Below are positions 26,578 to 35,118 of a stretch of DNA of 64,000 nt, piece by piece. How positions within the stretch are numbered: position 1 is the stretch's first letter; each line of letters starts with the position of its first letter. The position numbers and the translations under genes are program-made. The notes under the pieces are model-generated. The model did not search any database, was not told where the DNA came from, and saw only the letters and a program-made list of their open reading frames with translations. Source of the stretch: Pseudomonas inefficax (GTDB lineage: Bacteria > Pseudomonadota > Gammaproteobacteria > Pseudomonadales > Pseudomonadaceae); the NCBI RefSeq assembly GCF_900277125.1, contig NZ_OPYN01000207.1:332852-396851 (forward strand), given 5' to 3'.

Positions 26578-27735
26578 ATGACCCGGACATTACGCATTAC
26601 CTATTCGCTGTCGTTCCTGGGCCTGCTGGTGGGCATGGGCGTCTGGTCCACCGGTGGCCTGCAAAGCTTCCAGCGTACCGAGCAGATGACCCTGCTCAAC
26701 GGCAAGCTGGCCAAGGCCGCCGAGACCCATTACGACGAGCAGTTCCCGATCAAGCGCCTGGGCACCAACCTGTGGGCGGCAATGGACTTCAAGCTGTTCA
26801 ACGAAGGCCGCCCCGGCGTGGTGCTGGGCCGCGACCAGTGGCTGTTCAGTGACGAAGAGTTCAAGCCCACCGCCGGTGCCGAGCAGCTGATGCAGGAAAA
26901 CCTGGCGCTGATCCGTGGCGTGCGTGACACCTTGCAGCAGCACGGCAGCCAGCTGGTGCTGGCGATCGTGCCAGCCAAGGCACGGGTGTACGCCGAGTAC
27001 CTGGGCAAGGAACTGCCGACCAGCCTGCATGACGACCTGTACAACCAGTTCCATGCCCAGGCACGCCAGGCCAACGTGTTCGCCCCGGACCTGATGGCCC
27101 CCATGGAGCAGGCCAAGGCCCGCGGCCAGGTGTTCCTGCGCACCGACACCCACTGGACGCCGATGGGCGCCGAAGTGGCGGCGCAGGCACTGGCCGAAGC
27201 AGTCAGCCGCCAGAGCCTGCTCAACGGCGACCCGCAGGCGTTCATCACCGAAGCCGGCAGCACCGCGCCATACAAGGGCGACCTGACCAACTTCCTGCCA
27301 CTGGACCCGCTGTTCAGCAACCTGCTGCCGGCCCCGGACAACCTGCAGCAGCGCACCACTCGCCCGGTAGAAGCCGAAGGTGAAGCCGGTGACGCACTGT
27401 TCGCCGACACGCAGATCCCGGTTGCGCTGGTGGGCACCAGCTACAGCGCCAACCCGCACTGGAACTTCCTCGGCGCGCTGCAGCAGGCCCTGCGCAGCGA
27501 CGTGGCCAACTACGCCGAAGACGGCCATGGCCCGCTACTGCCGATGCTCAAGTACCTGCAAAGCGATGCCTTCAAGAACGCCGCACCTCAGGTGGTGGTG
27601 TGGGAATTCCCCGAACGTTATCTGCCAATGAAGAACGACCTCAGCAGCTTCGACCCGCAGTGGATCGCGCAGCTGAAGAACTCCCGTAAATCCGAAGAAA
27701 ACCTGGCCTTGTCGTCCACCCGGACGAACCACTGA
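26578..27735 (+). CDS. algJ: Alginate O-acetyltransferase AlgJ
   Basis: 385 residues, periplasmic SGNH-like acetyl-transfer protein anchored by an N-terminal uncleaved or signal helix (about 8-25). Catalytic residues D190, H192 (RTDTHWT) and S288 (GTSYSA) fall at the same numbers as in P. aeruginosa. Acts between AlgI and AlgX in acetylation. Starts 10 bp after algI. Confidence 0.95.
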   Translation: MTRTLRITYSLSFLGLLVGMGVWSTGGLQSFQRTEQMTLLNGKLAKAAETHYDEQFPIKRLGTNLWAAMDFKLFNEGRPGVVLGRDQWLFSDEEFKPTAGAEQLMQENLALIRGVRDTLQQHGSQLVLAIVPAKARVYAEYLGKELPTSLHDDLYNQFHAQARQANVFAPDLMAPMEQAKARGQVFLRTDTHWTPMGAEVAAQALAEAVSRQSLLNGDPQAFITEAGSTAPYKGDLTNFLPLDPLFSNLLPAPDNLQQRTTRPVEAEGEAGDALFADTQIPVALVGTSYSANPHWNFLGALQQALRSDVANYAEDGHGPLLPMLKYLQSDAFKNAAPQVVVWEFPERYLPMKNDLSSFDPQWIAQLKNSRKSEENLALSSTRTNH

Positions 27736-27754
27736 TAAAGAGAGGAACACGCAA

Positions 27755-28402
27755 ATGACTACCAAGACTTCCATTGCCAAAGCCCTCACCCTCGCGGCCG
27801 GCCTGTCCCTGGCCTCGATGCAGGCCTTCGCCGGCGCCGACGCCGCGCTGTACGGCCCGAGCGCACCGAAAGGCTCGACCTTCGTGCGCCTGTACAACGC
27901 CTCCAGCGCACCGACCGCAGCGTCGGTCGGCAACACCCAGATCAAGCAGGTTGGCGCCCAGGCCAGCAGCGACTTCAGCTTCCTGCCAGGGGGTGACTAC
28001 ACCGCCCAGGTCGGCGGCAAGAGCGTGCCGGTCAAGCTGGCTGCGGACAAGTACTACACCCTGGTCAACAGCGCCAGCGGCAACCCGCAGCTGATCGAAG
28101 AGCCGCCGTTCAAGAACAAGCAGAAAGCCTTGGTTCGCGTGCAGAACCTGAGCGACCAGCAACTGACCCTGAAAACCGCCGATGGCAAGACCGAAGTGGT
28201 CAAGCCGGTGGCCGCCAACGGCCGTGGCGAACGCGAAATCAACCCGGTCAAGGTCAACCTGGCCCTGTACCAAGGAGACAAGAAAGTGGGTGACGTGAAA
28301 CCCGTCGCCCTGGAGCGCGGCGAAGCCGCAGTGCTGTACGTAACGGGTTCCGGCAACGCCTTGTCGCCGGTGTGGGTAACTCGCCCCGTGGCTAGCAACT
28401 GA
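27755..28402 (+). CDS. algF: Alginate O-acetylation adaptor protein AlgF
   Basis: 215 residues. Signal peptide ends in QAFA at about residue 27; the mature part is a small periplasmic protein with two beta-sandwich-like halves. Required for acetylation and proposed to connect AlgJ and AlgX. AGAGAGGAA precedes the ATG. Position between algJ and algA is the standard one. Confidence 0.93.
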   Translation: MTTKTSIAKALTLAAGLSLASMQAFAGADAALYGPSAPKGSTFVRLYNASSAPTAASVGNTQIKQVGAQASSDFSFLPGGDYTAQVGGKSVPVKLAADKYYTLVNSASGNPQLIEEPPFKNKQKALVRVQNLSDQQLTLKTADGKTEVVKPVAANGRGEREINPVKVNLALYQGDKKVGDVKPVALERGEAAVLYVTGSGNALSPVWVTRPVASN

Positions 28403-28437
28403 TTCCCCTGCCTCTCAACGACTATTGGAGAAACATG

Positions 28438-29892
28438 ATGATCCCGGTAATTCTTTCTGGTGGTAGCGGTTCCCGTCTGTGGCCTCTGTCGCGCAAGCAG
28501 TTCCCCAAGCAGTTCCTGGCCCTGACCAGTGAACACACGCTGTTCCAGCAAACCCTGGAGCGCCTGGTGTTCGAAGGCATGGACACACCGATCGTGGTCT
28601 GCAACAAGGACCACAAGTTCATCGTCCAGGAGCAACTGGCCGCGCTGAAGCTGGAAACCCAAGGCATCCTGATGGAACCGTTCGGCCGCAACACCGCGCC
28701 GGCCGTGGCCATGGCTGCCATGAAGCTGGTCAACGAAGGCCGCGACGAGCTGATGCTGGTGTTGCCCGCCGACCACGTGATCGATGATCAGAAGGCCCTG
28801 CAACGCGCCCTGGCCCTGGCCACCGTGGCCGCCGAGCGCGGCGAGATGGTGCTGTTCGGCGTGCCGGCGACCAAGCCGGAAACCGGCTACGGCTACATCC
28901 GTTCCAGCCAGGACGCTCTGCTGCCTGAAGGCGTGGCGCGCGTGGCGCAATTCGTCGAGAAGCCCGACGAAAAACGCGCCGCCGAGTTCGTCCAGGCCGG
29001 CGGCTACTTCTGGAACAGCGGCATGTTCCTGTTCCGTGCCAGCCGCTTCCTCGAAGAGTTGAAGAAGCACGACGGCGACATTTACGACACCTGTGTACTG
29101 GCGCTGGAGCGCAGCCAGGAAGACGGTGATGTGCTGAGCATCGACGAAGCCACCTTCGCCTGCTGCCCGGACAACTCCATCGACTACGCGGTGATGGAAA
29201 AGACCCAGCGCGCCTGCGTGGTGCCGATGTCGGCCGGCTGGAGCGACGTGGGCTGCTGGTCGTCGCTGTGGGAAGTGCACGAGAAGGACGACAACGGCAA
29301 CGTCACCAAGGGCGATGTGGTGGTGCAGGACAGCCACAACTGCATGATCCACGGCAACGGCAAGCTGGTGTCGGTGATCGGCCTGGAGAACATCGTGGTG
29401 GTCGAGACCAAGGACGCCATGATGATTGCCCACAAGGACAAGGTCCAGGGCGTCAAGCAGATGGTCAAGACCCTCGACGAGCAGGGCCGCAGCGAAACCC
29501 AGAACCACCTGGAAGTGTATCGCCCGTGGGGCTCGTACGACTCGGTGGACATGGGCGGCCGCTTCCAGGTCAAGCACATCACCGTCAAGCCGGGCGCTAG
29601 CCTGTCGCTGCAGATGCACCACCACCGCGCCGAGCACTGGATCGTGGTGTCCGGCACTGCCGAGGTAACCTGTGACGAGAACGTGTTCCTGCTGACCGAG
29701 AACCAGTCGACCTACATTCCGATCGCGTCGGTGCACCGCCTGCGCAACCCGGGCAAGATCCCGCTGGAGATCATCGAAGTGCAGTCCGGCAGCTACCTGG
29801 GCGAGGATGACATCGAGCGGTTCGAGGATGTATACGGCCGTACCTCCACGCCGATCGAGCGTGGTGTTTCGGTGAAGACCATCGCGCAGTAA
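28438..29892 (+). CDS. algA: Mannose-6-phosphate isomerase / GDP-mannose pyrophosphorylase
   Basis: 484 residues from the second of two tandem ATGs (GGAG at 7 nt; the first at 28435 has only 4 nt). Bifunctional type II enzyme: N-terminal nucleotidyltransferase starting IPVILSGGSGSRLWPLSR, FGRNTAPA pyrophosphate region, and a C-terminal cupin isomerase domain with MHHHRAEHW. It makes fructose-6-P to mannose-6-P, and mannose-1-P to GDP-mannose; AlgC (elsewhere) does the middle step. Last gene of the operon. Confidence 0.96.
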   Translation: MIPVILSGGSGSRLWPLSRKQFPKQFLALTSEHTLFQQTLERLVFEGMDTPIVVCNKDHKFIVQEQLAALKLETQGILMEPFGRNTAPAVAMAAMKLVNEGRDELMLVLPADHVIDDQKALQRALALATVAAERGEMVLFGVPATKPETGYGYIRSSQDALLPEGVARVAQFVEKPDEKRAAEFVQAGGYFWNSGMFLFRASRFLEELKKHDGDIYDTCVLALERSQEDGDVLSIDEATFACCPDNSIDYAVMEKTQRACVVPMSAGWSDVGCWSSLWEVHEKDDNGNVTKGDVVVQDSHNCMIHGNGKLVSVIGLENIVVVETKDAMMIAHKDKVQGVKQMVKTLDEQGRSETQNHLEVYRPWGSYDSVDMGGRFQVKHITVKPGASLSLQMHHHRAEHWIVVSGTAEVTCDENVFLLTENQSTYIPIASVHRLRNPGKIPLEIIEVQSGSYLGEDDIERFEDVYGRTSTPIERGVSVKTIAQ

Positions 29893-29902
29893 GCAAGACC
29901 CT

Positions 29903-30021
29903 GGGGTCGCTTCGCGGCCCTATCGCGACGCAAGGCCGCTCCCACAGGGATCGCATGTTCCACTGCATTATCGATCCCTGTGGGAGCGGCCTTGCGTCGC
30001 GATTGGAGGGCGTAGCCCTCC
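29903..30021. repeat. REP doublet and terminator after algA, inward, 30-nt spacer
   Basis: Inverted REP pair (tails CTCCCACAGG / CTGTGGGAG, 30 nt apart). The right side continues into a further hairpin GGAGGGC-gta-GCCCTCC (30005-30021) followed by CCTCTTTT, a likely rho-independent terminator of the alginate operon. Confidence 0.8.
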
Positions 30022-30091
30022 CCTCTTTTGAGCCCACTTCCATTTCGGGCTACGATGGTCAGACCCTGCACAATCAAGGTCTGCCCGCCCC

Positions 30092-30556
30092 ATGATCATC
30101 GGTGCCTTCCTCATCCTCACCTGGCTGGTGCTGCTGTTGCGTTACCCGGCCAAGGCCCTGCCGATCTCGCTGGCTGCCATTTGTGGCCTGGGCCTGGTGG
30201 CCCTGTTCGTGGTCTGGCAGGACACCCGCGAAACCTCGCAACTGGCCCGCCTGGACCTGCGCCTGACGTACGCCCCCGAACACTGCCCTGCCGACCGAGC
30301 CCTGCAAGCAAGCGTGAAGAACGGCAACGAAGTGCCGCTCACCGAATTGCGCTGGCGAGTGGCGGCGTATGCGCCGGGCGATACCGTGAACCTGGCGGAG
30401 AACACCTACAACGCCCCGCGCTACCGCGGGCCGGGTGAGTTGCAGCCAGGGGCGGAGTGGAAAGACTGCCTGCCACTGCCGCCACTGCGCTCCGGGTACC
30501 GGCCGCAGACTCTGGAGTTTCGTGCAGAGCATCTACAAGGTACGTTTGCCAACTAA
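30092..30556 (+). CDS. Small membrane-anchored protein of unknown function
   Basis: 154 residues. Two hydrophobic segments at about 1-17 and 25-42 are followed by a soluble domain with a conserved-looking LRLTYAPEHCPADRALQASVKNGNEVPL beta-rich start, two Cys and many Pro. I do not recognise a named function; this kind of protein is sometimes labelled multidrug transporter without support. Probably inner-membrane with a periplasmic beta domain. Flanked by REP doublets on both sides, so likely monocistronic. Confidence 0.7.
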   Translation: MIIGAFLILTWLVLLLRYPAKALPISLAAICGLGLVALFVVWQDTRETSQLARLDLRLTYAPEHCPADRALQASVKNGNEVPLTELRWRVAAYAPGDTVNLAENTYNAPRYRGPGELQPGAEWKDCLPLPPLRSGYRPQTLEFRAEHLQGTFAN

Positions 30557-30562
30557 TGTATC

Positions 30563-30673
30563 GCCTGTGCCGGCCTCTTCGCGGGCTCGCCCGCTCCCAC
30601 AGATACTTCACAGCCCTCAAATTCTGTGGGGACTCTGTGGGAGCGGGTTCACCCGCGAAGAGGCCAGCACAGG
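30563..30673. repeat. REP doublet, inward, 32-nt spacer
   Basis: Stem GCGGGCTCGCCCGC on the left and GCGGGTTCACCCGC on the right, tails CTCCCACAG / CTGTGGGAG exactly 32 nt apart; outer ends CCTGTGCCGGCC and GGCCAGCACAGG are also inverted. Ends 34 bp before the SDR gene. Confidence 0.88.
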
Positions 30674-30706
30674 AAAAAACCAATCTCCTGACAACAGGCC
30701 CCAACC

Positions 30707-31519
30707 ATGCCCACCGTCCTGATCACCGGTTGTTCCAGCGGCATCGGCCGCGCCCTGGCCGACGCCTTCCGAGATGCCGGCCACCATGTCTGGGCCACCG
30801 CCCGCAAACCTGAGGATGTCGAGCAACTGAACGCCGCCGGCTTCACTGCCCGACAACTGGATGTGAACGATAGCGAAGCGCTGGCCCGCCTGGCCGAGGA
30901 ACTGGAAAACCTCGATATCCTGATCAACAACGCCGGCTACGGCGCCATGGGCCCGCTGCTCGATGGCGGCGTGGATGCCCTGCGCCAGCAGTTCGAAACC
31001 AACGTATTCGCCGTGGTCGGCGTTACCCGCGCATTGTTCCCACTGCTACGCCGCTCACGGGGCCTGGTGGTGAACATCGGTAGCGTATCAGGCGTGTTGG
31101 TCACCCCGTTCGCCGGCGCCTACTGCGCTTCGAAAGCAGCCGTGCATGCCCTGAGCGATGCCTTGCGCCTGGAACTGGCGCCGTTTGGTGTGCAGGTAAT
31201 GGAAGTGCAGCCAGGAGCGATTGCCTCGCAGTTCGCCAGCAATGCCCAGCGCCAGGCCGAGCAGGTACTGGCAGCGGACTCGGCGTGGTGGCCGTTGCGC
31301 GAGCATGTACAGGCACGGGCACGGGCGTCGCAGGACAAGCCGACCTCGGCGGCGGTGTTTGCCCAAGGCGTGTTGGCGGCGGTCGGGAAGTCGCCGGTGC
31401 CGGCGGTGGTGCGGTTGGGGAATGGCAGCACGGCATTGCCGTTGATGGCCCGGTTACTGCCGCGGCGGGTGCTGGATTGGGCGTTGCGCAAGCGGTTCGG
31501 ATTGTTGCGCCCACTCTGA
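30707..31519 (+). CDS. Short-chain dehydrogenase/reductase (classical SDR)
   Basis: 270 residues. NAD(P)-binding TGCSSGIG at 7-14, NNAG in LINNAGYGAMG, catalytic Ser and Y-x-x-x-K in YCASKAAVHALSDALR. The C-terminal extension after the SDR core (AVVRLGNGSTALPLMARLLPRRVLD) resembles retinol/steroid-dehydrogenase-like SDRs of the YusZ type. Substrate unknown. TGCSSGIGRA followed by Arg suggests NADP. Confidence 0.85.
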   Translation: MPTVLITGCSSGIGRALADAFRDAGHHVWATARKPEDVEQLNAAGFTARQLDVNDSEALARLAEELENLDILINNAGYGAMGPLLDGGVDALRQQFETNVFAVVGVTRALFPLLRRSRGLVVNIGSVSGVLVTPFAGAYCASKAAVHALSDALRLELAPFGVQVMEVQPGAIASQFASNAQRQAEQVLAADSAWWPLREHVQARARASQDKPTSAAVFAQGVLAAVGKSPVPAVVRLGNGSTALPLMARLLPRRVLDWALRKRFGLLRPL

Positions 31520-31530
31520 GCGATTGGTTG

Positions 31531-31640
31531 CCTGTGCTGGCCTCTTCGCGGGTAAACCCGCTCCCACAGGTACCCCACAGAGTTTGAGACCTGTGCGATC
31601 CCTGTGGGAGCGGGTTTACCCGCGAAGAGGCCAGTACAGG
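31531..31640. repeat. REP doublet, inward, 32-nt spacer
   Basis: Stem GCGGGTAAACCCGC / GCGGGTTTACCCGC, tails 32 nt apart, CTGTG at spacer positions 21-25. Lies between the convergent SDR genes. Confidence 0.9.
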
Positions 31641-31650
31641 CAGTAGAGAA

Positions 31651-32445
31651 TCAGGCTATGGAACGCAGCACCCCGCCATCCACCCGCAAGGCAGCTCCGG
31701 TAGTGGCACTGGCCTGCATCGACGCCAGGTACACCACCATGTTCGCCACCTCCTCCACCGTCGCCAGCCGCTTGATCAGCGAGGTCGGCCGGTGCTCGGC
31801 AAGGAAGCTGGCTTCCAGCTCTGCAGTTGACACCCCCTGCTCCTCGGCCAGCTTGGCAAAGAAGTCGCCCACACCTTCCGAACGTGTAGGCCCTGGCAAC
31901 ACCGCATTCACCGTCACCCCTGTGCCAGCCAGGGTCTCGGCCAGCCCGCGCGACACCGCCAGCAACGCCGTCTTGGTCATGCCGTAATGAATCATCTCGG
32001 TCGGGATCTGCAGCGCCGACTCACTGGACAGGAACACCACCCGTCCCCATTTGCGCCCGGCCATGCCTTGGGCATAGTGGCGCGACAGGCGAACGGCATT
32101 GAGCACATTGACGTCGAAGAAACGCTGCCAGTCCTCATCCTCGATCTCGAAGAACGGCTTGGGCTCGAAGATGCCCAGGTTGTTGACCAGGATGTCAGTA
32201 TGCGGCACCTGGTCGAACAGCGTCTGCGCCCCGGCCTGGGTACCCAGGTCGGCAGCGATGCCGATGATGCGCGCCTGTGGCAAACGCTCGCGCACAACTT
32301 TGAGGGCTTCGTCGACCCGGGCCTGGGTACGACCATTGAGGACCACTTCGGCCCCCGCCTCGGCCAGGCCGATGGCGATGGCCAGGCCGATGCCGGCGGT
32401 GGAGCCGCTGACGATGGCGCGCTTGCCGTTCAGGGAAATGTGCAT
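31651..32445 (-). CDS. Short-chain dehydrogenase/reductase
   Basis: 264 residues from the ATG at 32445, which has GAGGAGG 6 nt ahead; the longer frame reads into REP sequence and is rejected. Motifs: GSTAGIG cofactor loop, NNLG (variant of NNAG), SS-ES and Y-G-M-T-K catalytic residues, C-terminal DGG typical of FabG-like oxidoreductases. Substrate unknown. Between two REP doublets and upstream (same strand) of nothing obvious; transcribed toward the other SDR. Confidence 0.85.
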   Translation of the reverse strand: MHISLNGKRAIVSGSTAGIGLAIAIGLAEAGAEVVLNGRTQARVDEALKVVRERLPQARIIGIAADLGTQAGAQTLFDQVPHTDILVNNLGIFEPKPFFEIEDEDWQRFFDVNVLNAVRLSRHYAQGMAGRKWGRVVFLSSESALQIPTEMIHYGMTKTALLAVSRGLAETLAGTGVTVNAVLPGPTRSEGVGDFFAKLAEEQGVSTAELEASFLAEHRPTSLIKRLATVEEVANMVVYLASMQASATTGAALRVDGGVLRSIA

Positions 32446-32476
32446 CTGTGCCTCCTCGTCTGTCTGGGAAATCGCA

Positions 32477-32579
32477 GGGGGCTGCTTTGCAGCCCATCGC
32501 GACACAAGGCCGCTCCTACAGGCGGACGCGATCTCCTGTAGGAGCGGCCTTGTGTCGCGATGGGCCGCAAAGCGGCCCA
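32477..32579. repeat. REP doublet (CTCCTACAGG class), inward, 14-nt spacer
   Basis: Outer stems GGGCTGC-ttt-GCAGCCC and GGGCCGC-aaa-GCGGCCC, middle arm ATCGCGACACAAGGCCG, tails 14 nt apart. Directly downstream of the efflux operon stop codon (minus strand) and likely its 3' boundary. Confidence 0.85.
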
Positions 32580-32580
32580 A

Positions 32581-34032
32581 TCACACTTTCTTCACAGGCT
32601 GCTCATCAAACGCCTGCCAGCCACCACCCAGGGCCTTGTACAGCCCCACCAGCGCCTGCGACACCGCCGCCGAACTGTCGATCCACTGCTCCTCGCTGGC
32701 CAGCAAGGCACCCTGCACCGTCAGCACATTGAGAAAGTCCACCGCCCCTTCCACATACTGGCGCTGGGCAGTTTCCAGGGCGATGCGGTTCTGCCGCACC
32801 GCCTCGGCCAAGTGGTCGCGGCGCAACTGGCTGGCGTTGTACAGGCGTAGCACATCGTCGATTTCATGCCAGGCCCCCAGCACCACCTTGCGGTAGTTCA
32901 GCGCCGCTTCCTGCTGCTGCGCCTCGCGCAGTTCCAGGGTGCCCTTGAGCCGGCCACCCTCGAAGATCGGCAGCGACAGCTGCGGCCCGAAGGCGAAGCG
33001 GCGCGAATCCCAGGCGCCGAAATCGGACAGCTGCATGGCCTGGAACCCGACACTGCCCGACAGCCGGATGCTGGGGTAGAAGTCGGCCTTGGCCACGCCA
33101 ATGCTGGCGGTGGCGGCATGCAGGCGGGCCTCGGCCTGGCGAATGTCCGGGCGGCGTTCGGCCAGTTCGGACGGCAGGCCAATGGCGAACTTCTGCTGCG
33201 GCGCAGGCAGTTCGCCGCCCTGCAGCAACTCGGCCTGCAGGCTGCGCGGCGGTTCGGCGGCGAGCAGGCTGAGGGCGTTGATCAGGTCATCGCGCCGCGC
33301 TTCCAGGCTTGGCAGGCGCGACTCGATCGAGGCGACCTGGGCACTGGCCTGGGCTACGTCCAGGCGCGTGGCGACCCCTTCGGCCTGGCGGTTTTCGGAC
33401 AACTTCAGGCTGTGCTGGGCGACCTTGAGGTTGTCGCGGGTCACATCGATGGTGTGCTGCACGGCGCGCAGCTGGATGTAGTTGCCGGCGGTTTCCGAAA
33501 GCAATGCCAGCAACACGCCGCGGCGATCATTCTCGGCCACTTCGACCGTGGCATCGGCAGCCTCGACCTGGCGCCGCACACGGCCCCACAGGTCCAGCTC
33601 CCAACCGGCCACCAGGTCGCCCTGCCAGAGGTTGAAGGCTTCCTTCCCCGCCTTGCCGGAAGGGTCGCTCAAGCCTTCGGCGCTGTTGCGCGCGCGGCTG
33701 TAGCCAGCGTTCACGTCCACCGCTGGTACTTCGTCGGCAGCCACGGTGCTGCGCAGAGCGCGGCTTTGCAGCAGGCGGGCACTGGCCATCTGCAGGTCGA
33801 GGTTGCGCTCGGCTACACGCTGGATCAAGGCACTCAGGCAGGCGTCGTGGAAGCTCTCCCACCAGCGCAGTTCCAGCGGTTCGGCCTGCGGCTGGCTGGC
33901 CGCCGCCTCGCCTTGCAGCGGCGCCCACTGTTGCGGTGGCTGGCTGTCGGGGCGCTGGAAGTCCGGGCCCAGAGTGCAGCCAGCCACCAACACGGCCAGC
34001 AGCAACGGGCTCAAGCGTAATGCCGGTTTCAT
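32581..34032 (-). CDS. Outer-membrane efflux lipoprotein (NodT/OprM family)
   Basis: 483 residues. Lipoprotein signal with lipobox VAGC at about residue 19, then two OEP repeats with long coiled-coil stretches (for example EVAENDRRGVLLALLSETAGNY). Forms the outer-membrane duct of a tripartite pump with the HlyD adaptor and MFS transporter encoded upstream on the same strand; overlaps the adaptor gene by 4 bp. Confidence 0.9.
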   Translation of the reverse strand: MKPALRLSPLLLAVLVAGCTLGPDFQRPDSQPPQQWAPLQGEAAASQPQAEPLELRWWESFHDACLSALIQRVAERNLDLQMASARLLQSRALRSTVAADEVPAVDVNAGYSRARNSAEGLSDPSGKAGKEAFNLWQGDLVAGWELDLWGRVRRQVEAADATVEVAENDRRGVLLALLSETAGNYIQLRAVQHTIDVTRDNLKVAQHSLKLSENRQAEGVATRLDVAQASAQVASIESRLPSLEARRDDLINALSLLAAEPPRSLQAELLQGGELPAPQQKFAIGLPSELAERRPDIRQAEARLHAATASIGVAKADFYPSIRLSGSVGFQAMQLSDFGAWDSRRFAFGPQLSLPIFEGGRLKGTLELREAQQQEAALNYRKVVLGAWHEIDDVLRLYNASQLRRDHLAEAVRQNRIALETAQRQYVEGAVDFLNVLTVQGALLASEEQWIDSSAAVSQALVGLYKALGGGWQAFDEQPVKKV

Positions 34033-35111
34033 CGTGCGCTTACCTCTTTGCCGTCCAGCTTGTCGCCACGGGTGTCGATGGTCGCTTCCACCGACATGCC
34101 CACGCGCAGGCGGGCAAGCAGCGGCTGGCCGTCATCGAAAACGATCTTCACCGGGATGCGCTGCACCACCTTGGTGAAGTTGCCGGTAGCGTTGTCCGGC
34201 TTGACCGCGGCGAAGGTCACGCCGGTGGCCGGGGCGATGCTTTCCACATGGCCTTGCAGCTTCTCACCGGCAAAGGTGTCGACGCTGATACTCACGGCCT
34301 GGCCAGGTTGTACGTGGGTCAGCTGGGTTTCCTGGAAGTTGCCGACCACGTAGGCTTGCTGCAACGGCACCACCGACAGCAGGCGGGCGCCCGGGTTGAC
34401 GTAGGCACCGACACGCAAGGCGCGCTCGCCGACCATGCCGTCCACGGGCGCGGTGATGCGGGTGTAGGACAGATCGAGCTGGGCCCTTTCCAGCCCTGCC
34501 TCGGCCCGCTTCAGCTGGCCGTCGGCACTGGCCACCTGGGCGGTAAGGATATCCACCTGCTTGCGCGCCGCTACCAGTGCCGCCTGGGCATTGGCCAGGC
34601 GTGCGCGGGCCTGGTCGACCCCGCTGCGCGCCTGCTGGGCGTTCTGCACGGTGCCGGCACCCTGCTCGGCCAGGCGGCTATAGCGGTTGACCTCATGGTC
34701 GGCGAACGCTGCTTCGGCCTGGGCCGCTTTCACGGCAGCCTCAGCCTGGGCAATCAGCGACGCCTGGCGCTCGAGGGTGGCACGGGCATCGGCGCTTTGC
34801 GCCTGGGCCACCAGCAACTGCGCCTGCGCGGCATCCAGCGCGGCCTGGTAGTCACGGGCATCGATGGTCGCCAACAACTGGCCGGCCTTGACCTGCTGGT
34901 TGTCCTCCACCAGCACCTCCTTGATGAAGCCGGCGACCTTGGGCGCGACCACGGTGTAGTCGGCGATCACATAGGCATCATTGGTGCTCTGGCGGTGGTC
35001 GCTGCCGAACATCCAGGGGCCGACGATGCCGGCCAGGACGGCCACGGCAAGCACCGAGCCGATGAACAGGGTTTTGCGGTTGTTGGTCATTTCAGTGGTT
35101 CTCGAATTCAT
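34029..35111 (-). CDS. Membrane-fusion (HlyD/EmrA-type) efflux adaptor
   Basis: 360 residues with the first ATG; a second ATG at 35090 (MTNNRKTLF) is possible and would lose seven residues. One N-terminal membrane helix, biotinyl-lipoyl half (VVAPKVAGFIKEVLVEDNQQVKAGQLLATID), a long alpha-hairpin rich in Ala/Gln, then the second lipoyl half (YTRITAPVDGMVGERALRVGAYVNPG). EmrA-like adaptor connecting the DHA2 transporter to the outer-membrane duct. Confidence 0.9.
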   Translation of the reverse strand: MNSRTTEMTNNRKTLFIGSVLAVAVLAGIVGPWMFGSDHRQSTNDAYVIADYTVVAPKVAGFIKEVLVEDNQQVKAGQLLATIDARDYQAALDAAQAQLLVAQAQSADARATLERQASLIAQAEAAVKAAQAEAAFADHEVNRYSRLAEQGAGTVQNAQQARSGVDQARARLANAQAALVAARKQVDILTAQVASADGQLKRAEAGLERAQLDLSYTRITAPVDGMVGERALRVGAYVNPGARLLSVVPLQQAYVVGNFQETQLTHVQPGQAVSISVDTFAGEKLQGHVESIAPATGVTFAAVKPDNATGNFTKVVQRIPVKIVFDDGQPLLARLRVGMSVEATIDTRGDKLDGKEVSAR

Positions 35112-35118
35112 CCAGGGT

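Noticed and set aside
31651..32580. Longer start for the SDR gene (and similar long starts for the TonB receptor and ketoacid reductase)
   Set aside because: The extra N-terminal residues are translated REP sequence; ribosome-binding sites, signal peptides or family starts support the shorter forms. Only algK keeps the strong ribosome-binding site upstream of its REP.
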